NCBI GenBank assembly: GCA_001931905.2 | Contig: MSJI02000921.1 | Location: 1-64,000, forward strand | Direction of reading: 5' to 3' | Length of the DNA: 64,000 bases | DNA from: Cladosporium sp. IMV 00045 | Taxonomy: Eukaryota; Ascomycota; Dothideomycetes; Cladosporiales; Cladosporiaceae | Shown here: positions 44,306-55,175 of the stretch, in pieces | Numbering within the stretch: the stretch's first letter is position 1 | Layout of the letters: every line of letters begins with the position of its first letter | Notes under the pieces: generated by a model | Seen by the model: only the letters and a program-made list of their open reading frames with translations | The model's database searches: none | Told to the model about the DNA's origin: nothing | Program-made: the position numbers and the translations under genes

Positions 44306-46031
44306 ATGGCTTCCAACAATCAGACGACACCGGACACGAACACTCTCTTGCAGGAGATCCTTTCATCGCTGAACTCTCTCAAGCAAGATCATTCCCAGCT
44401 TGCCTCATCCGTCGATGCCATCAATGGACGTGTTAACACTCTTGCTGGCATTAAACAGGTTCAGGATGGTATCGCTCACGATGCCAACCTTCCTAGTCCA
44501 AGGATGCCACCAAGAGCACACGGCTCGAGAGACAGTGTCAGTTCGCTAGATGGTCACGACAAGGACGCTGGTGCTGGTCAACCTTCTTCACCGCCACCTG
44601 GCAGAAGAGCCAGTACCACCTCCAAGATCATTCTGACATCTTATCCTGGCCAAGCGGGTGTTGACCCCATTCCTCTCAACTGGGGTAAGCTCCTGGATTT
44701 CGTTTGATGTCCATTACAATCAGCTCACATCTTCCCAGGCGCGAAAGATCCGAATGAGAGAGGTCCGGTGGTCGTGACCCGCAGCCCGTCCACCATTCGC
44801 AGACGTAATGCAATCGGTGCTCACGGCGGGTCATACAGCATCTACTATGCTCTCGCCGTCGGCTCTCAGCAGTTGAATACTGACCACAAGCCTGACTTTA
44901 CGAACACTGAGCCGGCTGCCAACATCGGTCCATTCCCCGCTTGGTCAGATCCCAAGAAGATCGTCGCTATGGATCCTCTCGGTCATCTGGCCCCTTGGCT
45001 CTACAAGGATTTGATCAATAACGAGAACATCGAGATCAGACCGACCATCGCAGTCACCAGAGCCCATATGAGGCTCCCCGAGCTTGAAGACAGCGTGAGG
45101 AAAGGTAGACTAGTACCAGACGGCAAGATTTGCCTCAACGATGCGGGCGAGTTGAACGTCACCAAATTCGCCGTAGAGCCAGTCTGGCATCTTCCTGGCG
45201 TTGCAGAGCGCTTCGGCATCGATGAAGCGACCTTGAGACGCTCTTTGTTCGAGCACACTGGTGGCAGCTACCCTGAACTGATCACCCGTGGCGATATCAA
45301 GACTTTCCTACCACCGATCGGTGGTTTGACCGTGTACTGCTTCGGTGACCCTGCGAAGATGAGCGATCCCAACGTCAAGCTTGCACTCAGAGTCCACGAT
45401 GAATGCAATGGTTCCGATGTTTTCGGTTCAGACATTTGCACGTGCAGACCTTACCTCATCTTCGGTATTGAAGAGGCTGTCAAGGAAGCACAGAAGGGAG
45501 GCTCTGGAGTTGTCATCTACTTCCGCAAAGAAGGTCGCGCTTTGGGCGAAGTGACAAAGTACCTCGTCTACAACGCTCGCAAGCGTGGTTCGGACAAGGC
45601 TTCCGAGTACTTCAAGCGGACTGAGAATATCGCCGGTGTGAAGGACATGCGATTCCAGGCGCTGATGCCGGACATCCTCCATTGGCTGGGTATCACCAAG
45701 ATCGATCGCATGCTCAGTATGTCAGACATGAAGCATGATGCGATCGTCAACCAAGGAATTCCCATTCACGAGCGGGTGCCGATTCCAGATGAGATGATTC
45801 CAGAGGATGGTCGTGTTGAGATCGACGCGAAGATTCATGCTGGTTACTGTGAGTATTGGTTGAAGATCTCTTCTTTGCATGCATTTGACTGACTTTCCTT
45901 TCTAGTCACCACGGGCAAAATTATGTCGCTGGAAGAGCTTGGCAATGTGCAAGGTCGTGCGTGGGAGGATGTCGATGTAAGTTGACCTGCGATGTAAGAG
46001 CGCGAGTAATACTGACAATCGTCAGCACTGA
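44306..46031 (+). CDS. URC1: URC1-type GTP cyclohydrolase II-like protein (uracil catabolism)
   Basis: Member of the GTP cyclohydrolase II superfamily, long form of the URC1 type, which in yeasts is required for the URC route of uracil breakdown. Exons: 44306-44684, 44739-45848, 45906-45976 and 46026-46031, giving 521 aa. The last exon holds one His codon and the stop; without that splice the frame would stop three codons past the donor. The N-terminal 110 residues are coiled/disordered (LLQEILSSLNSLKQDH). The zinc site is DECNGSDVFGSDICTC (Cys349, 360, 362), spaced as in GCHII. IYFRKEGRALGEVTKY and GIPIHERVPI match the GTP-binding half. A riboflavin RIB1 role is less likely given the long N-terminal half (PFPAWSDPKKIVAMDPLGH), a URC1 feature. 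Confidence 0.85.
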
Positions 46032-46641
46032 TCGAAGACTTTGTTATCGACTTGCAACCATCTCGGTTGATTACCTTGTACTAATCTAACGGCAACACAA
46101 CGAGTCAAGACTGAGAAGGCATCCACACATCTTCCAGGAAGAATGCATACATCTCGACCTCTCAAATTTCTCTTCAGTATCACGACGCATTTTGGCGAGG
46201 GGCGAAATCATTTCGGGCTAAAGGGAGATATGGTGGATGCTTCACGAAAGTCGGGCTTTGACAGGTAGCTTTTTTTTTAGCATTCACATCGAGCAATGGC
46301 ATTTTCAACATATACATCATCCGCAAGCACAAGTCAGTCCTCGACATCTATCACCGTGGCATTCATTTCCTTAGTAATACGCTATATTCACTCATCACAG
46401 CAGAATGGCAAAGACCGCGGCCTCGGCTGTGTCAGGCGTGAGCTCAGACCTCTGTAAGGCCGATGCTGAACTTCTGAACGGAAACCAAAGGAAACTCGAA
46501 CGTCTTCTCCAAACGGAATACAAAACCATCCCCATCTCCTTCCATCTCCTCACCCTTCCCACGTGTCCACGACTACTCTTGGAGCAGCGGAGTTGTTTGT
46601 GTCATACCCTCTAATCCTATTCTTCTTCCATATCCTCCATC
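46032..46641. other. intergenic, HSP60 promoter region
   Basis: 610 bp between URC1 and HSP60. It holds the URC1 3' UTR and the HSP60 promoter with one heat-shock-element-like sequence. A short frame (46405-46614) is not protein-like. Confidence 0.5.
46236..46253 (+). promoter_or_regulatory. candidate heat shock element
   Basis: GATgcTTCacGAAagTCG contains four inverted GAA/TTC units in correct 5-bp phase, two perfect (TTC 46241-46243, GAA 46246-46248) and two partial. It is about 390 bp upstream of the HSP60 start, where HSF1 would be expected to act. Confidence 0.45.
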
Positions 46642-47291
46642 ATGCAGCGTGCTTTCGCCTCCGCCCCTAGGGCGGCCCTGCGCACCACCAGGGTCAACTC
46701 TGGTTCCCTCGTTCAGCAGAGATTCGCGCACAAGGTACGACAGCATCATCATCGCAAGGATCAATAGAAAGAGAACAGAAGATGCTGATAGAATATTACA
46801 GGAGCTCAAATTCGGTGTTGAGGGCAGACAATCGCTCCTCCAGGGTGTCGACACCCTCGCAAAGGCCGTGGCTACCACCCTCGGTCCCAAGGGCCGCAAC
46901 GTCCTCATCGAGTCCAGCTTCGGCTCTCCCAAGATCACCAAAGACGGTGTGACTGTCGCCCGCGCTGTTGCCCTCAAGGACAAGTTCGAGAACCTCGGCG
47001 CTCGTCTCCTCCAGGATGTCGCCAGCAAGACCAACGAGGTCGCCGGTGACGGTACCACCACCGCTACCGTCCTCGCCCGTGCCATTTTCTCCGAGACCGT
47101 CAAGAACGTCGCCGCCGGCTGCAACCCGATGGATTTGAGGAGAGGCACCCAGGCTGCCGTGGAGGCCGTTGTGAAGTACATCGAGGCCAACAAGCGCGAC
47201 ATCACCACCAGCGACGAGATTGGCCAGGTCGCCACTATCTCCGCCAACGGTGACCAGCACATTGGCAAGCTCCTCTCCAACGCCATGGAGA

Positions 47292-47328
<37 letters not shown>

Positions 47329-48463
47329 CAAGACCATTGAGGACGAGCTCGAGGTCACCGAGGGCATGAAGTTCGACCGCGGCTTCATCTCTCCCTACTT
47401 CATCACCGACACCAAGGCCCAGAAGGTCGAGTTCGAGAAGCCCCTCATCCTCCTCTCTGAGAAGAAGATCTCCGCTGTCCAGGACATCGTCCCCGCTCTT
47501 GAGGCTTCCCAGCAGCTCAGGAGGCCTTTGGTCATCATTGCCGAGGACATTGAGGGTGAGGCTCTCGCCGTCTGCATCCTGAACAAGCTTCGTGGTCAGC
47601 TCCAGGTCGCCGCCGTCAAGGCTCCCGGCTTCGGTGACAACCGCAAGAGCATCCTCGGCGATCTCGCTGTTCTCACCAACGGTACCTGCTTCACTGATGA
47701 GCTCGACATCAAGCTCGAGAAGGCTACCGCCGACATGCTTGGTTCCACTGGTTCCATCACCATCACCAAGGAGGACACCGTCATCCTCAACGGTGAGGGC
47801 AACAAGGACGCCGTCGCCCAGCGCTGCGAGCAGATCCGTGGTGTCATGGCCGACCCCACCACCAGCGACTACGAGAAGGAGAAGCTCCAGGAGCGCCTCG
47901 CCAAGCTCTCTGGCGGTGTCGCCGTCATCAAGGTCGGCGGTGCTTCCGAGGTCGAGGTCGGTGAGAAGAAGGACCGCATGGTCGACGCTCTCAACGCCAC
48001 CCGCGCCGCTGTTGAGGAGGGTATCCTCCCTGGTGGTGGCACTGCTCTCCTCAAGGCCGCAGCCAACGCGCTCAACGACATCCAGACCGCCAACTTCGAC
48101 CAGCAGCTCGGTGTCTCCATCGTCAAGAACGCCATCACCCGCCCGGCCCGCACCATTGTCGAGAACGCCGGCACTGAGGGCTCTGTCGTCGTCGGCAAGC
48201 TCATGGATGAGTTCGGACAGGACTTCAACAAGGGCTTCGACTCCTCCAAGGGCCAGTACGTTGACATGATCGCCGCTGGTATCCTCGACCCCTTCAAGGT
48301 CGTCCGCACCGGTCTCATGGACGCCTCTGGTGTCGCCTCTCTCCTCGGTACCACTGAGGTCGCTATCGTCGACGCTCCCGAGCCCGCCGGCGCTGCTCCT
48401 CCCATGGGCGGCATGCCCGGTGGCATGGGTGGTATGGGCGGCATGGGCGGCGGTATGTTCTAA
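46642..48463 (+). CDS. HSP60: mitochondrial chaperonin HSP60
   Basis: Group I chaperonin of the mitochondrial matrix; folds imported proteins in a ring closed by HSP10. Exon 1 46642-46734, a 67-bp intron, exon 2 46802-48463; 584 aa. The first 31 residues are an Arg/Ala/Ser-rich presequence ([21 protein letters not shown]), and the intron falls at its end ([13 protein letters not shown]). Chaperonin signatures include [37 protein letters not shown] and [16 protein letters not shown]. The C-terminus is the Gly-Met tail [11 protein letters not shown]. Codons are strongly biased to C-ending forms, as expected for a highly expressed gene. That bias also leaves a long antisense frame, which is a shadow. 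Confidence 0.98.
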
Positions 48464-49131
48464 GCTCGAGAAAGCTCTTAACAGCCTCCGTTCCGTTGAC
48501 CTCTTCGTGAAGCCCTTGAAAGAGGGTTTCACCCCCATATGATACCCCGGCGAGACGTGTGTAACAAAACCAAAAAGCCTGTATTCTATTTTTTGTGAGA
48601 AGATCCTTCTTCCTGGAAGACTGAAAGGACTTCGGCTCTTTCCGAGATGTTGTTATATACTACTCTCTCCTCTCTCACAGCGATCTTGCATGGCGATGGA
48701 TAGGGGGACTTTTACAGTGTAAAAATAGTGTTTTTCAATAGCCGCTAGCGAAATGATTGTTCTGTACAATTTCGTACATGATGTATTACTACATTATCTT
48801 GCCATATTCTCTTTTAACGTGCAACTCTCTGTTGATGTGTTCTTATTTGTAATGTTACGTTCAGATCAGGCGCTACATTAGGATTTTTGAGAGCTCGAGT
48901 CCAGTCCAGACGTCACTTCAAAGGCCGGGGAAATTTGTCTGGCGGCGAGCTGCACATTGATGGACCTCCAGCCGAACCACCAACTGACCTTCCTCTGAAC
49001 TCAACCTACTCGCAAGATAAGCTCCTTCCGACATGATATGAGCACACGATAATCCACCCCGCCACTTCTACCCCCGGCCGCAAACAAGCGCACCTAAACT
49101 CCAGCATCCTCAATCCCCCAACCATTGAACA
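48464..49131. other. intergenic, HSP60 to COQ8
   Basis: 668 bp with the AT-rich HSP60 3' UTR (about 48540-48860) and the COQ8 promoter. Nothing else recognised. Confidence 0.55.
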
Positions 49132-51384
49132 ATGTCCGGCAAACGCCTCCTCGACGCCGCCAAACTCGCCTCCGCCGGCCGTGCCGTCGGCTCCAAACAC
49201 CTCGACCTACGCCTTCAGCAATGGCGCGTCTGGAGCGAGTCTGGCCTCGGTAAAGCGGTCAAAAATCAAACAGACAGAGTCACAGTCACCGCCGGCGCGG
49301 CGTGGCAGTTGGCTAGAAGAGTTGGTGAGAGAGAGGTGAAGCCTACTTGGGATGAGGGCATGAGGAGCGCGAAGGAGAGGGTGAGGGATGAGATTCTGAG
49401 GGGTGAAGCGGGCAAACCGACGGGTGATGCGTGGAGAGGAGCGGAGGATGGGGGTTTGGCGAAGAGGAGGGCGCAGAGGGAGGCGGAAGCGCAGATTCCG
49501 GCTGTGGAAGCTGATGGGTTGGGGTCTGTGGATGCTGGGAGGGATACTTTCACTCAGAGGGTGGGGCATGTCAGTCCGGAGCTTTCGTCGCTGCCTAGGG
49601 TGAAGCTGCCGAAGCATCTTGCGGATGGGCAGGGTGGGGATGAGCATGTGCGGGAGGAGGGGTTGAATCAGGATGTTTACTACACTGCGAAGGAGGGAGG
49701 CAAAGAGAAGGATGAGGTGCCGGAGGGTGTTGATCTGGATATCTTCAGCAGCTCGAAAGTTTCTCAGGCGCTGGGACGGTCGAAGAGTGGTAGGGCGAAC
49801 CCTTATGCTGGGAGGCAGAAGATGGCTGCGAAGCCTTTGCCGGAAATGGTTGCGGCTATGGAGAAGAGGAAGCAAGAGATTGGCGCGCAAGAGTCGAAGC
49901 CCGTTGAGACTGCTGCTCCCTCTGCCACGGATGCTGAGACTGAGAAATTGGCGGCGTCTATTATGCAGGAGTCGGCGGCGGAGGCAGAAGCTGCTCCGGC
50001 ACAATCACAGACCCCTTACGAGATGCGTGAGTCTAGAGTACCGGAATCTAGATTCGGACGTCTCTGGCAGTACGGAGGCCTCGCGACGAGCATGGCTTTT
50101 GGCGCTGTGGGTGAGGGTTTCAAGCGTTTCACTGGCGGTGGAGCAGATGGGAGTCTGGTCCTCAGCGAGGCCAACATGAACCGCCTCGTGGCCAAGCTGA
50201 GCAAGATGAGAGGTGCCGCTCTCAAGCTGGGCCAGATGATGAGTTTCCAGGACTCGAAGGTGCTGCCGGCCACCATAAACACCATCCTGCAGAGAGTGCA
50301 GGACAGCGCGGACTACATGCCTCCTTCACAACGCAATCAAGTGCTCGTCAGGAGTCTTGGAGAGAACTGGAGAGATCTGTACGCTGAATTTGAGGAGCGA
50401 CCTTTCGCAGCAGCTTCAATAGGACAGGTACACAAGGCTACATTGAAGTCCAACGGTAAAGAGGTCGCTGTTAAGGTACAATACCCAGGTGTCAGGAACA
50501 GCATTGACTCCGACCTCAACAACCTCTCTCTCCTCCTCACCGCCAGCCGCCTGCTCCCCAAGGGTCTCTACCTCGACAAGACTATAGCGAACGCCCGCAC
50601 TGAACTAGGCTGGGAATGCGACTATGAACGCGAAGCCGAAGCCTGCATCCGCTTCAAGCAGCTCCTGAACGAAGAGCAAACTACCTTTTCCGTCCCCGAG
50701 ATCTACCCCGAAGCCTGCGGTCCGGACGTCCTGACCTCAGAATTCATGACCGGCAAAGCAGTCACCAAAATCGCCGACCTCACCCAACCCGAACGCGACT
50801 GGATCGGCACCAACATCCTGCGCCTCTGCCTGCGCGAGCTGATGGAATGGCGCTTCATGCAAACCGACCCCAACTGGACCAACTTCCTGTACAACCGCGA
50901 ATCCCAGAAACTCGAACTCCTCGACTTCGGCGCCAGCCGCGACTTTCCCGCCCACTTCGTCGAGCCCTACGTCTCCCTCCTCATCGCCGCCAGCAAAGGC
51001 GACCGCGCCGCCTGCCGCGACCTGAGCATCCAGCTCGGCTACCTGACGGGCCGCGAGAGCGAGGCCATGCTCACGGCGCACGTCGACTCGATCCTCACGC
51101 TCAGCGAGCCCTTCACGCAGACTGCGCCCGAGGTGTACAATTTCGAAGGCCAGACCATCACCGATCGCGTCAGGGCGAATATCGGTCTCATGCTGAGGGA
51201 GCGCATGGCCCCGCCGCCAGAGGAGACTTATAGCTTGCATCGCAAGTTGAGCGGGGCGTTTCTACTGTGCGCTAGGTTGAAGAGTAGGATTGAGGCGAGG
51301 GGCATGTTCGCTGATGCTGTGGAGGTTTGGGAGGGGAGGAAGAAGGGGGCAGAGCTTGCTGAGGAGTCGCAGAGGTTCTTGTAG
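49132..51384 (+). CDS. COQ8: COQ8/ABC1 atypical kinase (coenzyme Q biosynthesis)
   Basis: UbiB-family protein of the inner mitochondrial membrane that supports the ubiquinone-making complex. Intronless frame of 750 aa. The first 55 residues are basic and helical, likely a targeting signal. About 240 residues of charged, poorly conserved sequence follow, then the atypical kinase core. The KxGQ motif is K365-LGQ (ALKLGQMMSFQD), the Ala-rich nucleotide loop is FAAASIGQVHKATL near residue 425, and VKVQYPGV supplies the catalytic-lysine strand. DPNWTNFLYN and LLDFGASRDF carry the catalytic and metal-binding Asp residues. All hallmarks are intact. The N-terminal extension is longer than in yeast, common in filamentous fungi. 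Confidence 0.94.
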   Translation: MSGKRLLDAAKLASAGRAVGSKHLDLRLQQWRVWSESGLGKAVKNQTDRVTVTAGAAWQLARRVGEREVKPTWDEGMRSAKERVRDEILRGEAGKPTGDAWRGAEDGGLAKRRAQREAEAQIPAVEADGLGSVDAGRDTFTQRVGHVSPELSSLPRVKLPKHLADGQGGDEHVREEGLNQDVYYTAKEGGKEKDEVPEGVDLDIFSSSKVSQALGRSKSGRANPYAGRQKMAAKPLPEMVAAMEKRKQEIGAQESKPVETAAPSATDAETEKLAASIMQESAAEAEAAPAQSQTPYEMRESRVPESRFGRLWQYGGLATSMAFGAVGEGFKRFTGGGADGSLVLSEANMNRLVAKLSKMRGAALKLGQMMSFQDSKVLPATINTILQRVQDSADYMPPSQRNQVLVRSLGENWRDLYAEFEERPFAAASIGQVHKATLKSNGKEVAVKVQYPGVRNSIDSDLNNLSLLLTASRLLPKGLYLDKTIANARTELGWECDYEREAEACIRFKQLLNEEQTTFSVPEIYPEACGPDVLTSEFMTGKAVTKIADLTQPERDWIGTNILRLCLRELMEWRFMQTDPNWTNFLYNRESQKLELLDFGASRDFPAHFVEPYVSLLIAASKGDRAACRDLSIQLGYLTGRESEAMLTAHVDSILTLSEPFTQTAPEVYNFEGQTITDRVRANIGLMLRERMAPPPEETYSLHRKLSGAFLLCARLKSRIEARGMFADAVEVWEGRKKGAELAEESQRFL

Positions 51385-51622
51385 GATATGTGTAGAACAT
51401 AGATAGATTTGAATATTGTATAACAGTGATACATTATTGTATAGACTATTGGATATCTTGCAAGGCGTTCTACACTTCCGGAATCTGCGAGCCCTCGCCG
51501 GCTTATCAACAAACTTGTGGTTTGCCGTTCCGATTTCGTTAGATGGGAAGACTTCGGTCTACGGTTCATGAATACACTAGGTGCATTTTATGCCAAAACA
51601 AACCGATGTCGAGACCCTCGAA

Positions 51623-53169
51623 TCAACCTTCGCTCTGAGCTTGCGGGCTATTGCATCTTTGTCAGCACATTTTTGGGCATCAGACATGGCGACGCACGAA
51701 TGTACTCACATGAGAATCTCATACTCCTTCCAATCAGACAATCTCACAGCATCCTGTCGGAAAAGCGACATGACCCTCTCAATCTTGCCCCTCCCGACCC
51801 TGCCATCGGAAAATTCTCTCATCGCCTCCGTAATGTCAAAACTAGGATCGAAGACCAGCAAGACCCGCTCTCCGCCTTGCCTCCTCTCCATACCGACGAT
51901 AGTCGTCGAATGCCCCGGTCTCTGGAAATAGATGGGCGGCTGCTCCGTAACACGCGAAGAGCCGATCGTAGCAGCACCGTCGAGGCCAGCCATGAAGTAT
52001 GCCTCCACATAGTCCAGCAGCTGCACGTGCGCCTCCGGCGCCTTATCGTTCGAAGGAGTCTTGAACGAAAGCGCCGTGACGGGATGGCCGAGGTGCAGAA
52101 AGTACGCCGCCGCCTCATGCGTGCCAATCCACTTCCTCGTGTTTCGAATGCCGCCCGTCTCCGTCCGGCCAAACGAGCACGTCCCAGCATCCCAGGCGGC
52201 TTCGATCGTGTCTTGAATCTCAATGACATTGGGCAGGGGCAAGCCTCCGTGCGCCGGGTCCTCGACTTTCGCCAGGCGGTACGAGAGCAGCATTTGGATG
52301 TTCCAGTAGCCGCAGAAATTCCCGTCCACCATCAGCTTGTGCACGTGCTTGACGCTCCGGTGGCAGAAGTAGGCCGTCTCGACCGTCGGGTCCAGAGCGC
52401 TCAGCTCCGCCAGCATGGGGATCGGACGCGGCGTTTGGTTGTAGACGATCGCTTCGCGCTGGATCCTGCCCGTGGGCCCGATGCGGCATTCGTAGCTGGG
52501 TTTGGATGCGTTCTCCAGTTGCCGGCGTACTTTGGGAGGCATAGACTTTTCGAACGCGTAGGGACCAAGTTCTTTCTTGCCTAGACGCCCGTTTTGGCGC
52601 TCTTTCAGTGCGTCTTTGGGGCGGCCGGAGCTGCTGACGGATGTTACGCTTGAGGGTGGCGCTTTGGCGCTGCTGGATTTCTTTGATGATGCTGATTTGA
52701 TAGATGGTGAGGAAGAGACTTGGGATGCTGCTTTCGAGTTTCCAGATTTCTTCGAAGATTCTGACTTTTTCGACGGTGCGGATGAGGCTTGAGATGCGGC
52801 TTTCGAGCCCTCGACCTGAGGTCTGCCGTAGACTGATCTTTTCACGAGGCGCGGCGACGCTTTTTCGCTGCGACCAGGTCTTGATAGGTCGACAGCATCG
52901 TGCATGTCGAGATGCTGATCGAATTCACCGTTTGGCATGTACTCGCCACAGCCTCGACGAGTGCATTTGGTCCATCGTTCGCTTAATTCTGACCGTCCGT
53001 TGGATACCACGCTCGATCGTTCACTGCGGCGATGGCTGCTGCTGACCGGCGAGGTCCTGCGAACCCGGAAAGGCGAGTCTTCAGTGTGCTGTTCTTCTAT
53101 GTGAAGTTGAATCGCATAAGTGTCACGACTCTTCAGACTGCACCACGGGCAATAGACGGCGTCGGACAT
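51623..53169 (-). CDS. C78-family cysteine peptidase with N-terminal zinc fingers (ZUFSP/Mug105-like)
   Basis: Predicted deubiquitinase-type cysteine peptidase. I start at the ATG at 53169 (MSDAVYCPWC); upstream there is only a GTG. Residues 7-30 form a C2H2 finger (CPWC...HIEEQH) and a second follows (CTRRGCGEYMPNGEFDQHLDMH). A Ser/Lys-rich linker with repeated KKSxSSKKS leads to the C78 domain. Catalytic residues are Cys286 in FCGYWNIQML, His420 in RPGHSTTIVG and Asp441 in LVFDPSF. Two ends are possible: TGA at 51706, or splicing of 51648-51709 (GTGAGT donor overlapping that TGA, CTGAC branch, CAATAG acceptor), giving eight more codons and a stop at 51623 (494 aa). I favour the spliced form slightly. 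Confidence 0.88.
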
Positions 53170-54171
53170 TTTGGTGAACTGTTCTTCGAGGTTGCCAGCG
53201 GTGAGGCGGCGGCGTAAGTGGCATTCTTGGATCGGCGCCTTCGCTGCTGTCTCACTTTTGGGGCTGTCGGAGTGTCTCACATGCGAGGTGCTTTTGACAA
53301 GCGAGACGTCACGGATCCTTGGTGAATGGTGAATGCGATTCAGAAGTTGGGCCTCACGCCATGTAAGATGAGGTGTCGGTGTGTTGGCGTCCGCCGGCTC
53401 CTGTGAGGTAGCCTTGGGGCGTCAGGCATCAGGGTGAGGCACCCATCTTGCCTTCGTTGGTATCGATGAATTTACGCCCCATCGATGGTGTGAAATCGGT
53501 CGAATGCGCTGCTCTATCTGGCGAGTGAGTTGCATGCGGTATATACTGATTCCGTCTACATGCACACAAAGTTACATGTACTTCATCACGAGCTGTTGAA
53601 GTTGCGGTCAGTCTCCCGACGTCATAAACCGTGCCAATGTCGTGCTGGTGGAGCAAGCAGGAAAACAACATTGAACTCAAGTACTTGTATACATGTACTC
53701 GACTATGAAAGTGTGCAACGATAATCTCTCGCATGAGAATGAATGAGAATATATATGCTGTGTTGCTATTTTACAAGCTCATCAGCATTGTGCAGACCTC
53801 AGACCCTCTCTCATATGTCGAAGACAAGTACGGGTTTGAAGTCCGAGGTAAAGTCAGGCACCAATTGTAGTACTTGGCCGGCTAGAGGGCATTGGTATTG
53901 TTGAACACCTCATAACTCGATCGTCAATGTGGTGATTCTCGTAGCAGGTGCCTACCTCAACACGTAGGTACTCCTTCGAGTGGACAACACAACCCAGCAA
54001 TCGATGCACAAGACTTCTCCTCAAATAGCCTCTGAAAATGTAGCACTTTCGCATCATCTAATCATAATCCACCAATCTAAAAGCCTGTCGTCCGACAACA
54101 GCTTGTTCCGCCCATTTTGTTGTAACTCCTGAAACGCCCTGCTATGTCTATCCCAAATAAAAGGACTCTCC
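53170..54171. other. 1 kb intergenic region
   Basis: This lies between the C78 peptidase start (-) and the coatomer zeta stop (-). The right half is AT-rich. Short frames on both strands are not protein-like. Confidence 0.5.
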
Positions 54172-54834
54172 TTACAGGCCCTGCCTCAGCCTCTCTCCCA
54201 GCTTCGCTTTGCCGAACTGGTACAGCTTGAGAAGACCCTCTTCGCTGAGATCGACGCTTTGCATGTTGGGTGTGTCCTGCGCAGGCGGGCGCGAAACGCG
54301 GCTGGCGACGACCACGGGATCCGTCTCGAGGATGATGCCGTCGTCGATGATCTCGTCGATGGCCAAGGACGCAAGGTCGTAGTTCTCGATGAGGGTGCGC
54401 TTGTCGACGGAGTTCCTGTGTTAAAGTCATTAGTAAATGTACTCTTGGAGCTGGACGTGCGGTGAGGTATAATCTTACTTGAGAAGGATGTTCAAGCTGT
54501 CCCTTAGAGCAAGCACCACGCTGTAGAGCATGATCTCGTTCTCGTCCGCGGGGCCAACGACGTAAAGCATGACGTCGCCCTCGGTCTTGTAGACCACGAT
54601 CCTGTTGTCGTAGAGGATCACATCGTTTGTTGACTTGGCCGTCTTCTCCAGGAGACCCTTCTCGAACGCTTTCTGGTCCTTGAGGTTGGGGTACGGGTTT
54701 GCGCCAGGGTAGTTGTTGCCGGCGTTCGCAGGAGGATGGGGAGGAGAGTAGTATTTTGTGAGGATGCGCGAGTTGTCGTCGGCCGAGAGCAGGAGGATAG
54801 CGTTCACGCTGAACAGGGACATGTTGGGAGCCAT
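54172..54834 (-). CDS. RET3: coatomer subunit zeta
   Basis: Small subunit of the COPI coat for Golgi-to-ER vesicles. Exons 54834-54479 and 54415-54172 with a 63-bp intron (GTAAGA donor) that joins NILLK to NSVDKRTLIENYD; 199 aa. The longin fold is clear: SLFSVNAILLLSADDNSRILTKYY, FEKGLLEKTAKSTNDVILYDNRIVVYK, DVMLYVVGPADENEIMLYSVV and ENYDLASLAIDEIIDDGIILETDP. The C-terminal tail (LYQFGKAKLGERLRQGL) is helical. The length is normal. It is divergent from the helical-repeat protein gene, with 341 bp between start codons. Confidence 0.96.
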
Positions 54835-55175
54835 GATTGCGACGAGGGCAATGCCAGTTGGTTTGACGCGCGGATCGTGGTGGACGCTCCGATTGCAATT
54901 GATCAGAGTATAGCAAATGGCAGAATTGGGTTGGTGTGGTTAATTGTCGTCTGTCTGTTTGTCTGTCTGCGGTCAAGGTGGCATCTCCCACTCTCCCTCA
55001 GGCTTAAGCCAGCGCCGCCAGGGTTCAAGCCAGCAGCAGTCGCGGGCAGCACTTCCGCGCACGAGAGGCGTCGACACGCCGTGCCAGCGCAAGCAAATTC
55101 GAGTGAAGTGAAAACATCTCCTCCATGCTCCACGCAACATACCCTGGAATTTGACGTTTCAACACCGGCGCCGCT
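54835..55175. promoter_or_regulatory. shared promoter region, RET3 / helical-repeat gene
   Basis: 341 bp between divergent ATGs. It includes a TCTGTCTG-type short repeat near 54950-54970. No TATA box. Confidence 0.4.

Noticed and set aside
46796..48538. 580-codon frame antisense to HSP60
   Set aside because: Strong C-ending codon bias in HSP60 removes stops from the opposite strand; the translated protein is Leu/Gly/Asp-rich without a family.
51517..52584. 355-codon frame antisense to the C78 peptidase
   Set aside because: Arg/Leu/His-rich shadow; the minus strand carries the catalytic motifs.
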